This document shows, one piece after another, positions 16,197 to 25,163 of a stretch of DNA of 64,000 nt. The stretch is from Thauera aromatica_A (GTDB lineage Bacteria; Pseudomonadota; Gammaproteobacteria; Burkholderiales; Rhodocyclaceae): assembly GCF_023093595.1 (NCBI RefSeq), contig NZ_JALLIK010000105.1, positions 1 to 64,000 of the forward strand, given 5' to 3'. Below the pieces are notes generated by a model, which made no database searches, was not told the origin of the DNA, and worked only from the letters and a program-made list of their open reading frames with translations. Position 1 is the first letter of the stretch. The number at the start of each line of letters is the position of its first letter. The translations under genes were made by a program, and so were the position numbers.

Positions 16197-18890
16197 TCAG
16201 CCCCCCGGTTCCAGGGCCTTGCCGATGACCTCCGCGACGTCCGGCGAGCACCCCTCGCTCGCCAGCACCCGTTCGAGTTGCGGGCGGATGCTCGCCTGCA
16301 GCGCGGCAGTGAGATGGCGCCAGTTCTCCAACGTGCGCGCCATGCGCGCCGCAACCTGGGGATTCTTCGCGTCCAGCGCCATCACCTGCTCGGCCCAGAA
16401 GGCATGGCCGCTGCCGTCGGCGGCATGGAACTCACCGGGGTTGGCGCGGAAGAAAGTGCCGAGCAGGGCATACACCTTGTTCGGGTTCGCCAGGCTGAAC
16501 GCCGGGTCGTCGAGCAGGCTGCGCACCCGCTCCAGGGTCGGCGCTGCCGCCGCATCCCAGCGCCAGGCACCGGCCTGCAGCGCGAACCACTTGTCCAGCG
16601 CCAGGGCATCGTCGCGGTAGCGCGCATGGAACGCGGCCAGCGCCGTCCCGCGCGCCGGACTCGCGCTCTGCACCAGGGCGGCGAGTGCACCGAAACGCTC
16701 GGTCATGTTGGTGGCGCCCTCGAAGCGGGCCTGCGCGCACGCCAGCCCGCGCTCATCGCCGGCGGCGGCGAGGTAGCGCAGGGCAAGGTTGGCAAGCGCA
16801 CGGCGGCCGGCGTCGCCCGGGTGGTAGCGGTAAACCGGCGCCGGCGCCGTCGTCTCGAGCACGGCCAGCCAGGACGCAGCCAGGGCACGGCCAAGGGTGC
16901 GCATCACTTTCATCAGCGCGCCGCGCAGCGCTGCGGGGTCGGCCGCCGCCATGCGCTCGAGCAGGTAAGCCTCGCCCGGCAGGGCGAGGGCCTGGGCGCG
17001 GAAGGCGGGGTCGAGCCGGTTGTCTTCGAGCAGGATGCAAAATGCCTCGACAAAGCCCGGCGCCACCTCCCCGGCCGGGTCCGCGGCCAGCGCCAGCACC
17101 ACACGCTCGGCGTAGCGCTGGGCGGCGTCCCAGCGGTTGCAGGGATCGGCGTCGTGGGCCATGCGGAAGGCGAGCCGGGCATCATCCTCGTCCAGTTCGA
17201 GGATCACCGGCGCGGAAAAGCCGCGCAGCAGCGAAGGCACCGGCTCGGCATCGAGGCCGACGAAGCGGAACGTCTGCTCCGCCACGGTGAGACGCAGCAC
17301 GCGCGTCGTCGCTCCGGCCTGGCTCTCGCCCTCCAGCCGCAGCGGCCGGTCGCGGCCATCCGGCCCGATCAGGCCGAGCGCGACCGGAATCACCAGCGGC
17401 AGCTTGAGCGCCTGGCCCGGCGTCGGCGGGGTGTCCTGGGCAAGGGTCAGAGTGTAGCTGCCGGCGGCAGCATCCCAAGCCCCACTGGCCTTCACCCGCG
17501 GCGTCCCGGCCTGACCGTACCAGCGCATGAAGGGGTCGAGATCGAAACCGTTGTTGGCCTCCGACATCGCTTCGACGAAGTCGTCGCAGGTCACCGCCTG
17601 GCCGTCGTGGTAGCTGAAGTAGAGGTCCATCCCGTTGCGAAACCCTTCCTGCCCGAGCAGGGTATGGAGCATGCGGATGACTTCGGCGCCCTTCTCGTAC
17701 ACCGTGGCGGTGTAGAAATTGTTGATCTCCTGGTAGCGGTCGGGGCGGATCGGGTGCGCCATCGGCCCCGCATCCTCGGGGAACTGCGCCGCGCGCAGCA
17801 CGCGCACATCGTCGATGCGCTTGACCGCGCGCGCGGAAGCCGCGCCTTCGGGGCCGGCGGCCTCGCTGGCCACTCTCGCCAGCATGTCGGCGGAGAACTG
17901 CTGGTCGCGAAAGACGGTCAGCCCTTCCTTGAGGGTGAGCTGGAACCAGTCGCGGCAGGTGACGCGGTTGCCGGTCCAGTTATGGAAGTATTCGTGCGCG
18001 ACCACGCTCTCGATGTTTTCGTAATCGAGGTCGGTGGCGGTGTCCGGCTTGGCGAGCACGAACTTGGTGTTGAAGATGTTCAGCCCCTTGTTCTCCATCG
18101 CCCCCATGTTGAAGTCGGCCACGGCGACGATCATGAAGCGGTCGAGGTCGAGCTCGAGGCCGAAAGTCTCCTCGTCCCAGCGCATCGCGTGCACAAGGGA
18201 ATCCATCGCGTGCCCGCAGCGGTCGAGATTGCCTTCTTCCACCCACACCTGAAGCAGCACCTCGCGCCCCGACATCGTCCTCACCCGACGCTCGAGCGCG
18301 ACCAGCCTCGCCGCGACCAGGGCGAAGAGGTAGGACGGCTTGGGAAAAGGGTCCTCCCACTTCGCGTAGTGACGGCCGCCGGGCAGCGCGCCCTCTTCGA
18401 CCAGATTGCCGTTGGACAGCAGCACCGGGCAGGCGGCGCGGTCGGCTTCGAGCGTCACCGTGTACCGCGCCATCACGTCCGGACGATCGGGGAAACAGGT
18501 GATGCGGCGAAAACCTTCCGCCTCGCACTGGGTGAAGAAACCGCCGTTCGACCGGTAGAGGCCGGACAGCGTGGTGTTGGCGCGCGGATCGATGCGGGTG
18601 CGCACTTCGACGACGACGCGCTCGCCGCTGGCGCCGATCTCGAGCAGCGTGCCGTCTTCGCGCAAGGCCGCCGGAGGCTGGCCGTCGACGGTCAGCGCCA
18701 GGCGCTCGAGCGCTTCGCCCCACAACCGGATCGGGCCGTCTTCGACATCCGGATTGCGCACGCACAGCATGCGGTTGGTGACGAGGGTCGCCTCGGCATC
18801 GAGACTGAAATGCAGGTCGACGGTCTCGACCGTCCAGGGCAGCGGCCGGTAGTCGGCGCGCTGGATCGTTGGGGCGTGTTCGGTTTTCAT
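16197..18890 (-). CDS. pepN: Aminopeptidase N (M1 family)
   Basis: An 897-residue zinc aminopeptidase of the gammaproteobacterial/betaproteobacterial PepN type (longer than eukaryotic-type M1 short forms), removing N-terminal residues from peptides in the cytoplasm. GAMENKG (263-269) recognises the substrate amino group. HEYFH (299-303) with Glu322 eighteen residues later is the zinc site. The C-terminal DUF3458-type helical region fills the rest. It is monocistronic and convergent with the CBS gene. Confidence 0.96.
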   Translation of the reverse strand: MKTEHAPTIQRADYRPLPWTVETVDLHFSLDAEATLVTNRMLCVRNPDVEDGPIRLWGEALERLALTVDGQPPAALREDGTLLEIGASGERVVVEVRTRIDPRANTTLSGLYRSNGGFFTQCEAEGFRRITCFPDRPDVMARYTVTLEADRAACPVLLSNGNLVEEGALPGGRHYAKWEDPFPKPSYLFALVAARLVALERRVRTMSGREVLLQVWVEEGNLDRCGHAMDSLVHAMRWDEETFGLELDLDRFMIVAVADFNMGAMENKGLNIFNTKFVLAKPDTATDLDYENIESVVAHEYFHNWTGNRVTCRDWFQLTLKEGLTVFRDQQFSADMLARVASEAAGPEGAASARAVKRIDDVRVLRAAQFPEDAGPMAHPIRPDRYQEINNFYTATVYEKGAEVIRMLHTLLGQEGFRNGMDLYFSYHDGQAVTCDDFVEAMSEANNGFDLDPFMRWYGQAGTPRVKASGAWDAAAGSYTLTLAQDTPPTPGQALKLPLVIPVALGLIGPDGRDRPLRLEGESQAGATTRVLRLTVAEQTFRFVGLDAEPVPSLLRGFSAPVILELDEDDARLAFRMAHDADPCNRWDAAQRYAERVVLALAADPAGEVAPGFVEAFCILLEDNRLDPAFRAQALALPGEAYLLERMAAADPAALRGALMKVMRTLGRALAASWLAVLETTAPAPVYRYHPGDAGRRALANLALRYLAAAGDERGLACAQARFEGATNMTERFGALAALVQSASPARGTALAAFHARYRDDALALDKWFALQAGAWRWDAAAAPTLERVRSLLDDPAFSLANPNKVYALLGTFFRANPGEFHAADGSGHAFWAEQVMALDAKNPQVAARMARTLENWRHLTAALQASIRPQLERVLASEGCSPDVAEVIGKALEPGG

Positions 18891-19057
18891 CGTCTCTCCG
18901 TCGGCCGCGCGCAGGCGCGGTCAAAACGGAAGTGTACGCCGCCCGGCCGCTGCCGCCCAGCCCGGCCCGGCCGGCGCCGGCGGCACCGCAGCCGCACCGG
19001 CGCGCCAGCCATCCCGCGGCCCCCGGGAACCGGGCACGGGCGCTCGGCCAGGAGCGC

Positions 19058-19954
19058 TCAGCCCGCCCGGCGGTCAGCCACCAGCACATCGGCCGCGGAC
19101 TGGGCGAGGACGTGCCGGGTGACACTGCCCAGCAGCATTTCCTCGAGCACGCCCTGGCCGCGCTTGCCGATCACGATCAGGTCGCAATCCTGCGCCTGCT
19201 CCTGTTCCAGAATCTGGGTGCTGGCTTCGCCGTGGAGCACGATCCGGCGCACCCGGGTAGGATCGAGGGCGGCCTGCTCGACGAGCTCGTTCATCTGTGC
19301 ACTCGCCTCGCGCCGGGCATTGACCCGCAGCGTGGACAGGGCCTGCTCGTCGACGCCGGCAAAGCGCAGCTTGCCTTCGAAGGGCACCTCGAAGGCGTGC
19401 AGCAGCACGATCTCGGCCGCGGGTGCGACGCGCTGCACCACCCTCAGCGCTTCGCGCGAACGCGCCGAAAAATCCACCGGCACCAGCACTCTGCGATAGG
19501 ACTCATGCGCCATCTGCTTGACCACCAGCAGCGGCCGGCTGATCTTGCGCAGCGCACGTTCGGTGGTGGAGCCGATCAGCAGTTCGCGCATGAAGCCGGC
19601 GCCACGGGCGCCGAGCACGAGCAGATCGGCATCGATCGCATCGGCATGGCTGGCGATTTCCGCCAGCACCGCGCCCACATCGACCCGAACCGCCGCGGCG
19701 ACGCCATGGCGCGCGGCCACTTCGGCGGCAAGCGCCTGCACTTCTCCACGCACCTCCTCGAGCAGCTGCTGCTGCATGCCGGCCGTCCCGGCATCGAGCA
19801 GGTGGCGCAGCGCATCGAGCGCGCCAACGCTGACCACATGCTGCAGCGACAGCTGCCCCCCCGATTCGGCAGCGATCAGCGCGGCGCGCATCACCGCATG
19901 GCGGGCGAGCGCGGAAAGGTCGGTGGCGGCGAGCAAAGTCCGCAACGGATTCAT
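19058..19954 (-). CDS. Tandem universal stress protein
   Basis: A 298-residue protein with two UspA domains, about 1-140 and 150-295. The second carries the ATP-binding pattern G-x2-G-x9-G-S (GKRGQGVLEEMLLGS); the first has LGARGAGFMRELLIGST, also complete. Tandem Usp proteins bind ATP and act in stress survival. Its ATG overlaps the stop of the Kef antiporter (ATGA), so it is translated as the last member of the ATPase-antiporter-Usp unit and may modulate those transporters. Confidence 0.9.
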   Translation of the reverse strand: MNPLRTLLAATDLSALARHAVMRAALIAAESGGQLSLQHVVSVGALDALRHLLDAGTAGMQQQLLEEVRGEVQALAAEVAARHGVAAAVRVDVGAVLAEIASHADAIDADLLVLGARGAGFMRELLIGSTTERALRKISRPLLVVKQMAHESYRRVLVPVDFSARSREALRVVQRVAPAAEIVLLHAFEVPFEGKLRFAGVDEQALSTLRVNARREASAQMNELVEQAALDPTRVRRIVLHGEASTQILEQEQAQDCDLIVIGKRGQGVLEEMLLGSVTRHVLAQSAADVLVADRRAG

Positions 19955-21657
19955 CGTTCTGTCTCCTGGTCGGGATCGGGAGCCGGGCCTTCGCCATGCA
20001 CCTTGGCGAACGCGATCTCGGCGGCAAAGCTGCGCGCGGCATAGTCCGCGGCGTCGTTGAAGGGGTTCAACACGCGCTCGACCCCGGCAGCGCCGAGCGC
20101 CTCACCGTGGATGTCGTCCCGCACCACCCCGGCCACCCGCCCGCCGAACCCCGCTTCCTTGAGGGCGTGGAGGAAGGCGCGGTTCGAGTCCCATTGCGGG
20201 AAGGTGGTGACCGCCCAGCGCGCATGGCGCAGCGGCAGGGTCTCGAGGAAGCCCGGATCCTCGCCGTCGCCGAAGCGCACCGGCAGGCGCCGCTTGCGCA
20301 GGCTGCGGACGGTTTCGGGGTCGAAATCGACGCCGAGGACTTCGATCCCCGCGCCGCGCAGCTGCTGCATCAGGCGCGCGCCGTAGCGCCCGAGGCCGAA
20401 CACGATGATGTCGGGCTGGCCGGCGGGACGGCCCGGGCGCTCGACCGCGAGCTCGCGGAACGGACGTTTGCGCTCGAAAACCCCCAGCCACGGGGCGAGC
20501 CGCTCGTAGAGCGGATGCGAGAGCAGGATCATGTAGGTGGACATCATGATCGTCACCAGCCCCACCAGGGTGGTCAGGCCGAGCGCCTCGACACCGACAT
20601 GGCCGAGGCTGATCCCCATCGCGACGAACACGATTGAGAACTCGCTGATCTGGGCCACGGTCAGCCCGGCGAGAAAGCCGGTACGCTTGCGGTACCCCAT
20701 GTAGCCCATGATCGCCATCACGATCAAGGGGTTGCCGATCAGCACGAACAAGGACAGCACCACCGCCGGCCACAGCTCGCCACCCAGGGTGGAAAAATCG
20801 AGCTTCGCGCCGAGATCGATGAAAAAGAACAGCAGCATGAAATCGCGGATCCCGGTGAGGCGCGCGTTCATCGCTTCGCGATAGCTCGTGGACGCCAGCG
20901 AGAAACCGGCGAGGAAGGCGCCGGCCTCCTTGCTGAACCCGGCCCACTCCCCCAGCGCGGCGAGCCCGGTTCCCCAGGCGACGGCGAAGATCAGCAGCAG
21001 CTCCTGCGAGCGCGCCATCGCATCCACCAGCCGGGGCAACACCGAGCGCATCAGCACGTACATCAGCACCGCCGCAGCCCCCAGGCGCAAGGCCAGCGAG
21101 GCGGCGACGTCGACGATCGCGGCCTCGCCGGCGCCGCGCAGGGTGCTCATCGCCATCATCGCCAGCACCACGGCGACATCCTGCACGATCAGGAAGCCGA
21201 CCGCGATGCGCCCGTGCAGGGCGTCGAGTTCGCGCTTGTCCGACAGCAGCTTGACGACGATGATCGTGCTCGAGAAGGTCAGCGCCACGGCGACGTAGAG
21301 CGCCTCCATCAGCTCCTTGCCCATCGCCACGATCAGGGCGAAGCCGAAGACGATGGTGAAACCGAGTTGGCCCAGCCCGGTCGCCAGCGCCACCGGGCCG
21401 ATATGGCGGATATGGTGCAGATCGAGCTTGAGGCCGACCACGAACAGCAGCACGGTGACGCCGATTTCGGCCAGCAGCGCGATCTGCTCGTGCGCCCTCA
21501 CCAGACCGAACACCGCCGGCCCGACCAGAATGCCGACGACGATGTAGGCGATCAGTACCGGCTGGCGCAGGCGCACCGCGATCGCCCCGGCCACCGCCGA
21601 GATGAGCAACAGCAGCGCGAATTCGGCATATGGCCCGTGGCTGAGGAGCAGTTCCAT
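19951..21657 (-). CDS. Kef-type cation/proton antiporter with TrkA-N domain
   Basis: A 568-residue inner-membrane antiporter. About 12 hydrophobic helices (residues 1-385) form the Na/H-exchanger domain, with VGLKLDL and FSKEAGAFLAGFSL motifs. Residues of about 408-525 are a Rossmann TrkA-N domain with the nucleotide-binding loop FGLGRYGARL. It resembles KefB/KefC (K+ efflux) and YbaL. A KefF/KefG partner is not adjacent. The start ATG overlaps the stop of the P-type ATPase (TGATG), and the stop overlaps the Usp gene (ATGA). Confidence 0.88.
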   Translation of the reverse strand: MELLLSHGPYAEFALLLLISAVAGAIAVRLRQPVLIAYIVVGILVGPAVFGLVRAHEQIALLAEIGVTVLLFVVGLKLDLHHIRHIGPVALATGLGQLGFTIVFGFALIVAMGKELMEALYVAVALTFSSTIIVVKLLSDKRELDALHGRIAVGFLIVQDVAVVLAMMAMSTLRGAGEAAIVDVAASLALRLGAAAVLMYVLMRSVLPRLVDAMARSQELLLIFAVAWGTGLAALGEWAGFSKEAGAFLAGFSLASTSYREAMNARLTGIRDFMLLFFFIDLGAKLDFSTLGGELWPAVVLSLFVLIGNPLIVMAIMGYMGYRKRTGFLAGLTVAQISEFSIVFVAMGISLGHVGVEALGLTTLVGLVTIMMSTYMILLSHPLYERLAPWLGVFERKRPFRELAVERPGRPAGQPDIIVFGLGRYGARLMQQLRGAGIEVLGVDFDPETVRSLRKRRLPVRFGDGEDPGFLETLPLRHARWAVTTFPQWDSNRAFLHALKEAGFGGRVAGVVRDDIHGEALGAAGVERVLNPFNDAADYAARSFAAEIAFAKVHGEGPAPDPDQETER

Positions 21658-24407
21658 CAATGATCGCCCCTGTCCGGAGAGCGGGCGCGAACGCGCAGCA
21701 AGGCCTTCTCGGCCTCGACGATGAGCAGCACGGCCACACCGAAGGCGAGGATGCGCAGCCACGCTGCCGGATCCAGCGCCTCGGTACCGAACAGGCGCTG
21801 CATCGCCGGAAGATGGGTGAACAGGATCTGGCACAGCACCAGCAGGGCGATCGCCCCGAGCACGTAGCGGTTGCCGCAGAAACCGTCCCGGTTCAGCACC
21901 GAGGCGGTCAAGCTGCGCATGTTGAACAGGTAGAACACCTCGCCGGCGAGGACCGCATTCACCGCCGCGGTGCGCGCTGCCGCAACGCTCGCGCCGTGGG
22001 CCTGTTCCCACAGGAACGCCCCCATCCCGCCGGCGACCAGGAGCAGGCCGACGAAAACGATGCGCCAGAGCAGGAAGCGGGTCAGCAGGGGCTCGCGCGG
22101 ATCGCGCGGCGGGCGGCGCATCAGGTCGTGCTCGCCGTCCTCGAACGCCAGCGCCAGCGCCAGCGTCACCGCGGTGATCATGTTCACCCACAGGATCTGC
22201 GGTGGCGTGATCGGCATGGTCACGCCGAACAGCACGGCGAAGAAGACGATCCCGGCCTGGCCGATATTGGTCGGCAGGATGTAGGCCACCGTCTTCTTCA
22301 GGTTGTCATAGACGATGCGGCCCTCCTCGACCGCGGCCGCAACCGAGGCGAAATTGTCGTCGGCGAGCACCATCTCGGCCGCCTCCTTGGCCGCCTCGGT
22401 CCCTTTGCGCCCCATCGCCACGCCGACATCGGCGCGCTTCAGCGCCGGCGCATCATTGACGCCATCGCCGGTCATCGCCACCACCTCGCCGCGCGCCTGC
22501 AGCGCCTCGACCAGGCGCAGCTTGTGCTCGGGGCTGGCGCGGGCGAAGATTTCAGTGTCGCACACGATCTCGGCGAGACGGGCGTCATCCATGGCCTCGA
22601 TCTCGGCCCCGGTGATCGTCTGGACGTCCCGCGCAAGGCCGAGTTGCTCGCCGATCGCTTGTGCCGTCGCGGCATGGTCGCCGGTAATCATCTTCACCCG
22701 GATGCCGGCCGCAAGGCAGTTCGCCACCGCCTGCACGGCCTCCGCGCGAGGCGGATCGGAGATGCCGAGCACCGCGAGCAAGGTGAAACCGCCGCGCTCG
22801 ATGTCGTCGAAGCTCAGCGCCGCGAGCGGCCCGCCGGCGCTACGCACAGCCAGCGCGAGCAGGCGCATGCCTTCTCCGGCGGCCTCGGCCATCGCCCGCT
22901 CCCAGGCCTCGACATCCAGCGGCCGAGCCTCGCCGTCGAGCGCACCGGCGTCGACGCACAGCGCCAGCACGCGCTCCGGCGCGCCCTTGACCAACACCCG
23001 GGCGCGGCCGGCATGGTCGTGATGCAGCGTGGCCATGAAGCGGTGCTCGGACTCGAAGGGAATGACGTCGTCGCGAGGCCATTCTTCCCGGCACAGTTTG
23101 GGGTCGACACCGGCCTTCAGCGCAAGCGTCAGCAATGCCCCTTCGGTCGGGTCGCCGAGCACGCGCCATTCCCCGTCGTCCAGGCGCAGTTCGGCATCGT
23201 TGCACAGCAACGCAACGCGACCAATGTCGGTGAGCAAGGGCGCCTCGGCCGGCTCGAGATCACGGCCGCCACGCTCGAAACCGCCGTGCGGCGCATAGCC
23301 TGCGCCCGAGACGTCGATCCGGCCATCGCCCGTGAGCACCCGCTGCACGGCCATTTCGTTGCGGGTCAGGGTCCCGGTCTTGTCCGAACAGATCACGGTA
23401 ACCGAACCGAGCGCCTCGACCGCAGGCAGGCGGCGGATGATCGCCCGCCGCCGCGCCATGCGCTGCACCCCGATCGCCAGCGTGATCGTGATGATCGCCG
23501 GCAGCCCCTCGGGAATCGCCGCCACCGCGAGGCCGACCGCGGCGAGGAACATTTCGGCCGTGCCGTAGCCGCGCAGCGCGATGCCGAAGACGAAGGCCGC
23601 TGCGGCGACGCCGAGGATGATCCAGGTCAGCGCCCGGCTGAAACCTTCCATCTGGCGCAGCAGCGGCGTGCTCAGGGTCCGGACCGCGCCGAGCATCGTG
23701 CTGATGCGCCCGATTTCGGTCCGGGTGCCGGTGGCGACGACCACGCCGACCCCCTGACCATAGGCCACCAGGGTCCCCGAATAGGCCATCGAACGGCGGT
23801 CGCCGAGTGCGGCCCCGGCCTCGACTGCGGCCGTCGCCTTGGTCACTGCGAGCGACTCGCCGGTGAGCACCGCCTCCTCGATGCGCAGGCTGCGGACCTC
23901 GATCAGGCGCAAGTCGGCCGGCACCTTGTCGCCGGAGGCGAGGAACACGATGTCGCCCGGCACCAGTTCCTCGGCGTCAATCTCCTGGCGATGGCCGTCG
24001 CGCAGCACCTGGGCGCGCGGCGACAGCATGTCGCGGATGGCGTCGAGCGCGCGTTCGGCCTTGCCTTCCTGGAGGAAGCCGATGTACGCATTGATGACGA
24101 CGACGCCGAAAATGACGCCGGCATCGACCAGGTGGCCGAGCAGCAGCGTGATCGCACCGGCGACCAGCAGGACGTGGATCAGCACGTTGTGGAACTGCAG
24201 CAGGAAGCGCAGCAGTGGACCGCGCCGGGGCGGCGGCGGCAGGGCGTTGCGCCCGTGCCCGGCCAGGCGCGCCTGCACTTCGGCCGCGCTCAGACCTTCG
24301 TGGCGGCGCGTATCGAGCCGGATCAGGCTGTCGTCGATCGACAGCGCGTGATGGGAAATGCGCCGCAGGTCCTCGTCCGTCGCGGCGGCATCGATGCAGG
24401 TGCTCAT
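21657..24407 (-). CDS. P-type cation-transporting ATPase (P2-like)
   Basis: A 916-residue P-type ATPase with an N-terminal cation-ATPase domain, ten predicted helices, the actuator motif LTGES (181-185), PEGLP in M4 (299-303), the phosphorylated Asp in DKTGTLT (342-348) and the hinge MTGDGVNDAPALK. It resembles calcium pumps in overall layout. However, the M5 motif reads TNIGQ and the M6 motif NMITAVTLAL, i.e. positions that are Glu and Asp in SERCA are Gln and Ala here, so the ion is uncertain. I chose the start at 24407 from family alignment. It is coupled to the Kef antiporter by TGATG. Confidence 0.88.
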   Translation of the reverse strand: MSTCIDAAATDEDLRRISHHALSIDDSLIRLDTRRHEGLSAAEVQARLAGHGRNALPPPPRRGPLLRFLLQFHNVLIHVLLVAGAITLLLGHLVDAGVIFGVVVINAYIGFLQEGKAERALDAIRDMLSPRAQVLRDGHRQEIDAEELVPGDIVFLASGDKVPADLRLIEVRSLRIEEAVLTGESLAVTKATAAVEAGAALGDRRSMAYSGTLVAYGQGVGVVVATGTRTEIGRISTMLGAVRTLSTPLLRQMEGFSRALTWIILGVAAAAFVFGIALRGYGTAEMFLAAVGLAVAAIPEGLPAIITITLAIGVQRMARRRAIIRRLPAVEALGSVTVICSDKTGTLTRNEMAVQRVLTGDGRIDVSGAGYAPHGGFERGGRDLEPAEAPLLTDIGRVALLCNDAELRLDDGEWRVLGDPTEGALLTLALKAGVDPKLCREEWPRDDVIPFESEHRFMATLHHDHAGRARVLVKGAPERVLALCVDAGALDGEARPLDVEAWERAMAEAAGEGMRLLALAVRSAGGPLAALSFDDIERGGFTLLAVLGISDPPRAEAVQAVANCLAAGIRVKMITGDHAATAQAIGEQLGLARDVQTITGAEIEAMDDARLAEIVCDTEIFARASPEHKLRLVEALQARGEVVAMTGDGVNDAPALKRADVGVAMGRKGTEAAKEAAEMVLADDNFASVAAAVEEGRIVYDNLKKTVAYILPTNIGQAGIVFFAVLFGVTMPITPPQILWVNMITAVTLALALAFEDGEHDLMRRPPRDPREPLLTRFLLWRIVFVGLLLVAGGMGAFLWEQAHGASVAAARTAAVNAVLAGEVFYLFNMRSLTASVLNRDGFCGNRYVLGAIALLVLCQILFTHLPAMQRLFGTEALDPAAWLRILAFGVAVLLIVEAEKALLRVRARSPDRGDH

Positions 24408-24524
24408 GGCCTTGGCCGAAGTGCGGTCGCGGTGCAGGCGATGCCTCCGCCCCTTCGTCGGGATGATGATGAATGCGATGCTAACACCGCTCCACTGCAA
24501 TCGCCTCCGCTGCCGTCGCCGCAC

Positions 24525-25019
24525 TCAGGACGGCCGCTGCGGAGGCAGCAGCACGATCCGGGTTCCGGCCAGACGGTCGTGCAGGAACTGGCGGTCGCGG
24601 TCGACGAGCGCCCACAGCAGGCCGACTCCGCCGAGCAGCACCGACGGCCAGGCAAGGGCGTAACGTACCCAGCTCCGTCCCACTCCGGCGACACGCCCGT
24701 CTTCGCCGACGATCTTCAGCCGCCAGGTCTGCATCGCCAGCGTTTGCCCGTGGCGGTGCCAGTACCACACGAAATACATCCCGAGCACGACGAAAATGTG
24801 CAGCCAGGCAAGCCCGCCCGGTGGTGCGATGCCGAAGCCGATGCCGAGAATCAGGTAGGGAACGAGAAAAACGAGGGCGAGCACGCCGAGCATCAGCATC
24901 GATTCGTAGAGCATCGAGGCGAGACGGCGGCGCAGGCCGGCGAGCTCGACCACGGTGCGCGTGCCCGGTTCGGGGCAGTGCCGGGGTGCCGCCGCATCCC
25001 TGCCTTTGTCGTGCGTCAT
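24525..25019 (-). CDS. RDD-family membrane protein
   Basis: A 164-residue protein with three transmembrane segments and the RDD features: GLRRRLASMLYE at the first helix (Arg present, in place of a strict R-D), the QTLAMQTWRLKIV motif after helix two and DRDRQFLHDRLAGTRIV at the C-terminus. The role is unknown in most bacteria; some members are linked to sodium/proton exchange. The start at 25019 removes an unrelated N-terminal extension. It is separated by about 117 bp from the ATPase gene and may lead that unit. Confidence 0.82.
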   Translation of the reverse strand: MTHDKGRDAAAPRHCPEPGTRTVVELAGLRRRLASMLYESMLMLGVLALVFLVPYLILGIGFGIAPPGGLAWLHIFVVLGMYFVWYWHRHGQTLAMQTWRLKIVGEDGRVAGVGRSWVRYALAWPSVLLGGVGLLWALVDRDRQFLHDRLAGTRIVLLPPQRPS

Positions 25020-25094
25020 CGAATCATCCGCAAAGGCGTGCGCCGGAACGGCGCCGCAATGGAAGGAAGGGACCGGGACGGGAAGTATCCAGCC

Positions 25095-25123
25095 TTGACC
25101 AAACCGCAAGCGGCCGGTAACGT
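25095..25123 (+). promoter_or_regulatory. Putative promoter of ilvBNC
   Basis: TTGACC, 17-bp spacer, TAACGT, about 40 bp before the ilvB ATG. The -35 is good and the -10 weak. A TATAGT further down (25144) is an alternative -10 without a clear -35. No attenuator-like leader peptide is evident. Confidence 0.35.
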
Positions 25124-25163
25124 TCTGCGTTTATTCAAACCCCTATAGTCGAGCGAGTTTGCG

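Noticed and set aside
16155..19499. A 1114-codon open frame on the + strand opposite pepN
   Set aside because: It is antisense to a gene with complete M1 motifs. Its composition (runs of Gly, Arg, Gln, His) is what third-position GC bias produces on the opposite strand, and it has no recognisable domain.
21660..25148. A 1162-codon open frame on the + strand opposite the P-type ATPase and RDD genes
   Set aside because: The same GC-bias artefact; it runs across two real genes and their intergenic gap.
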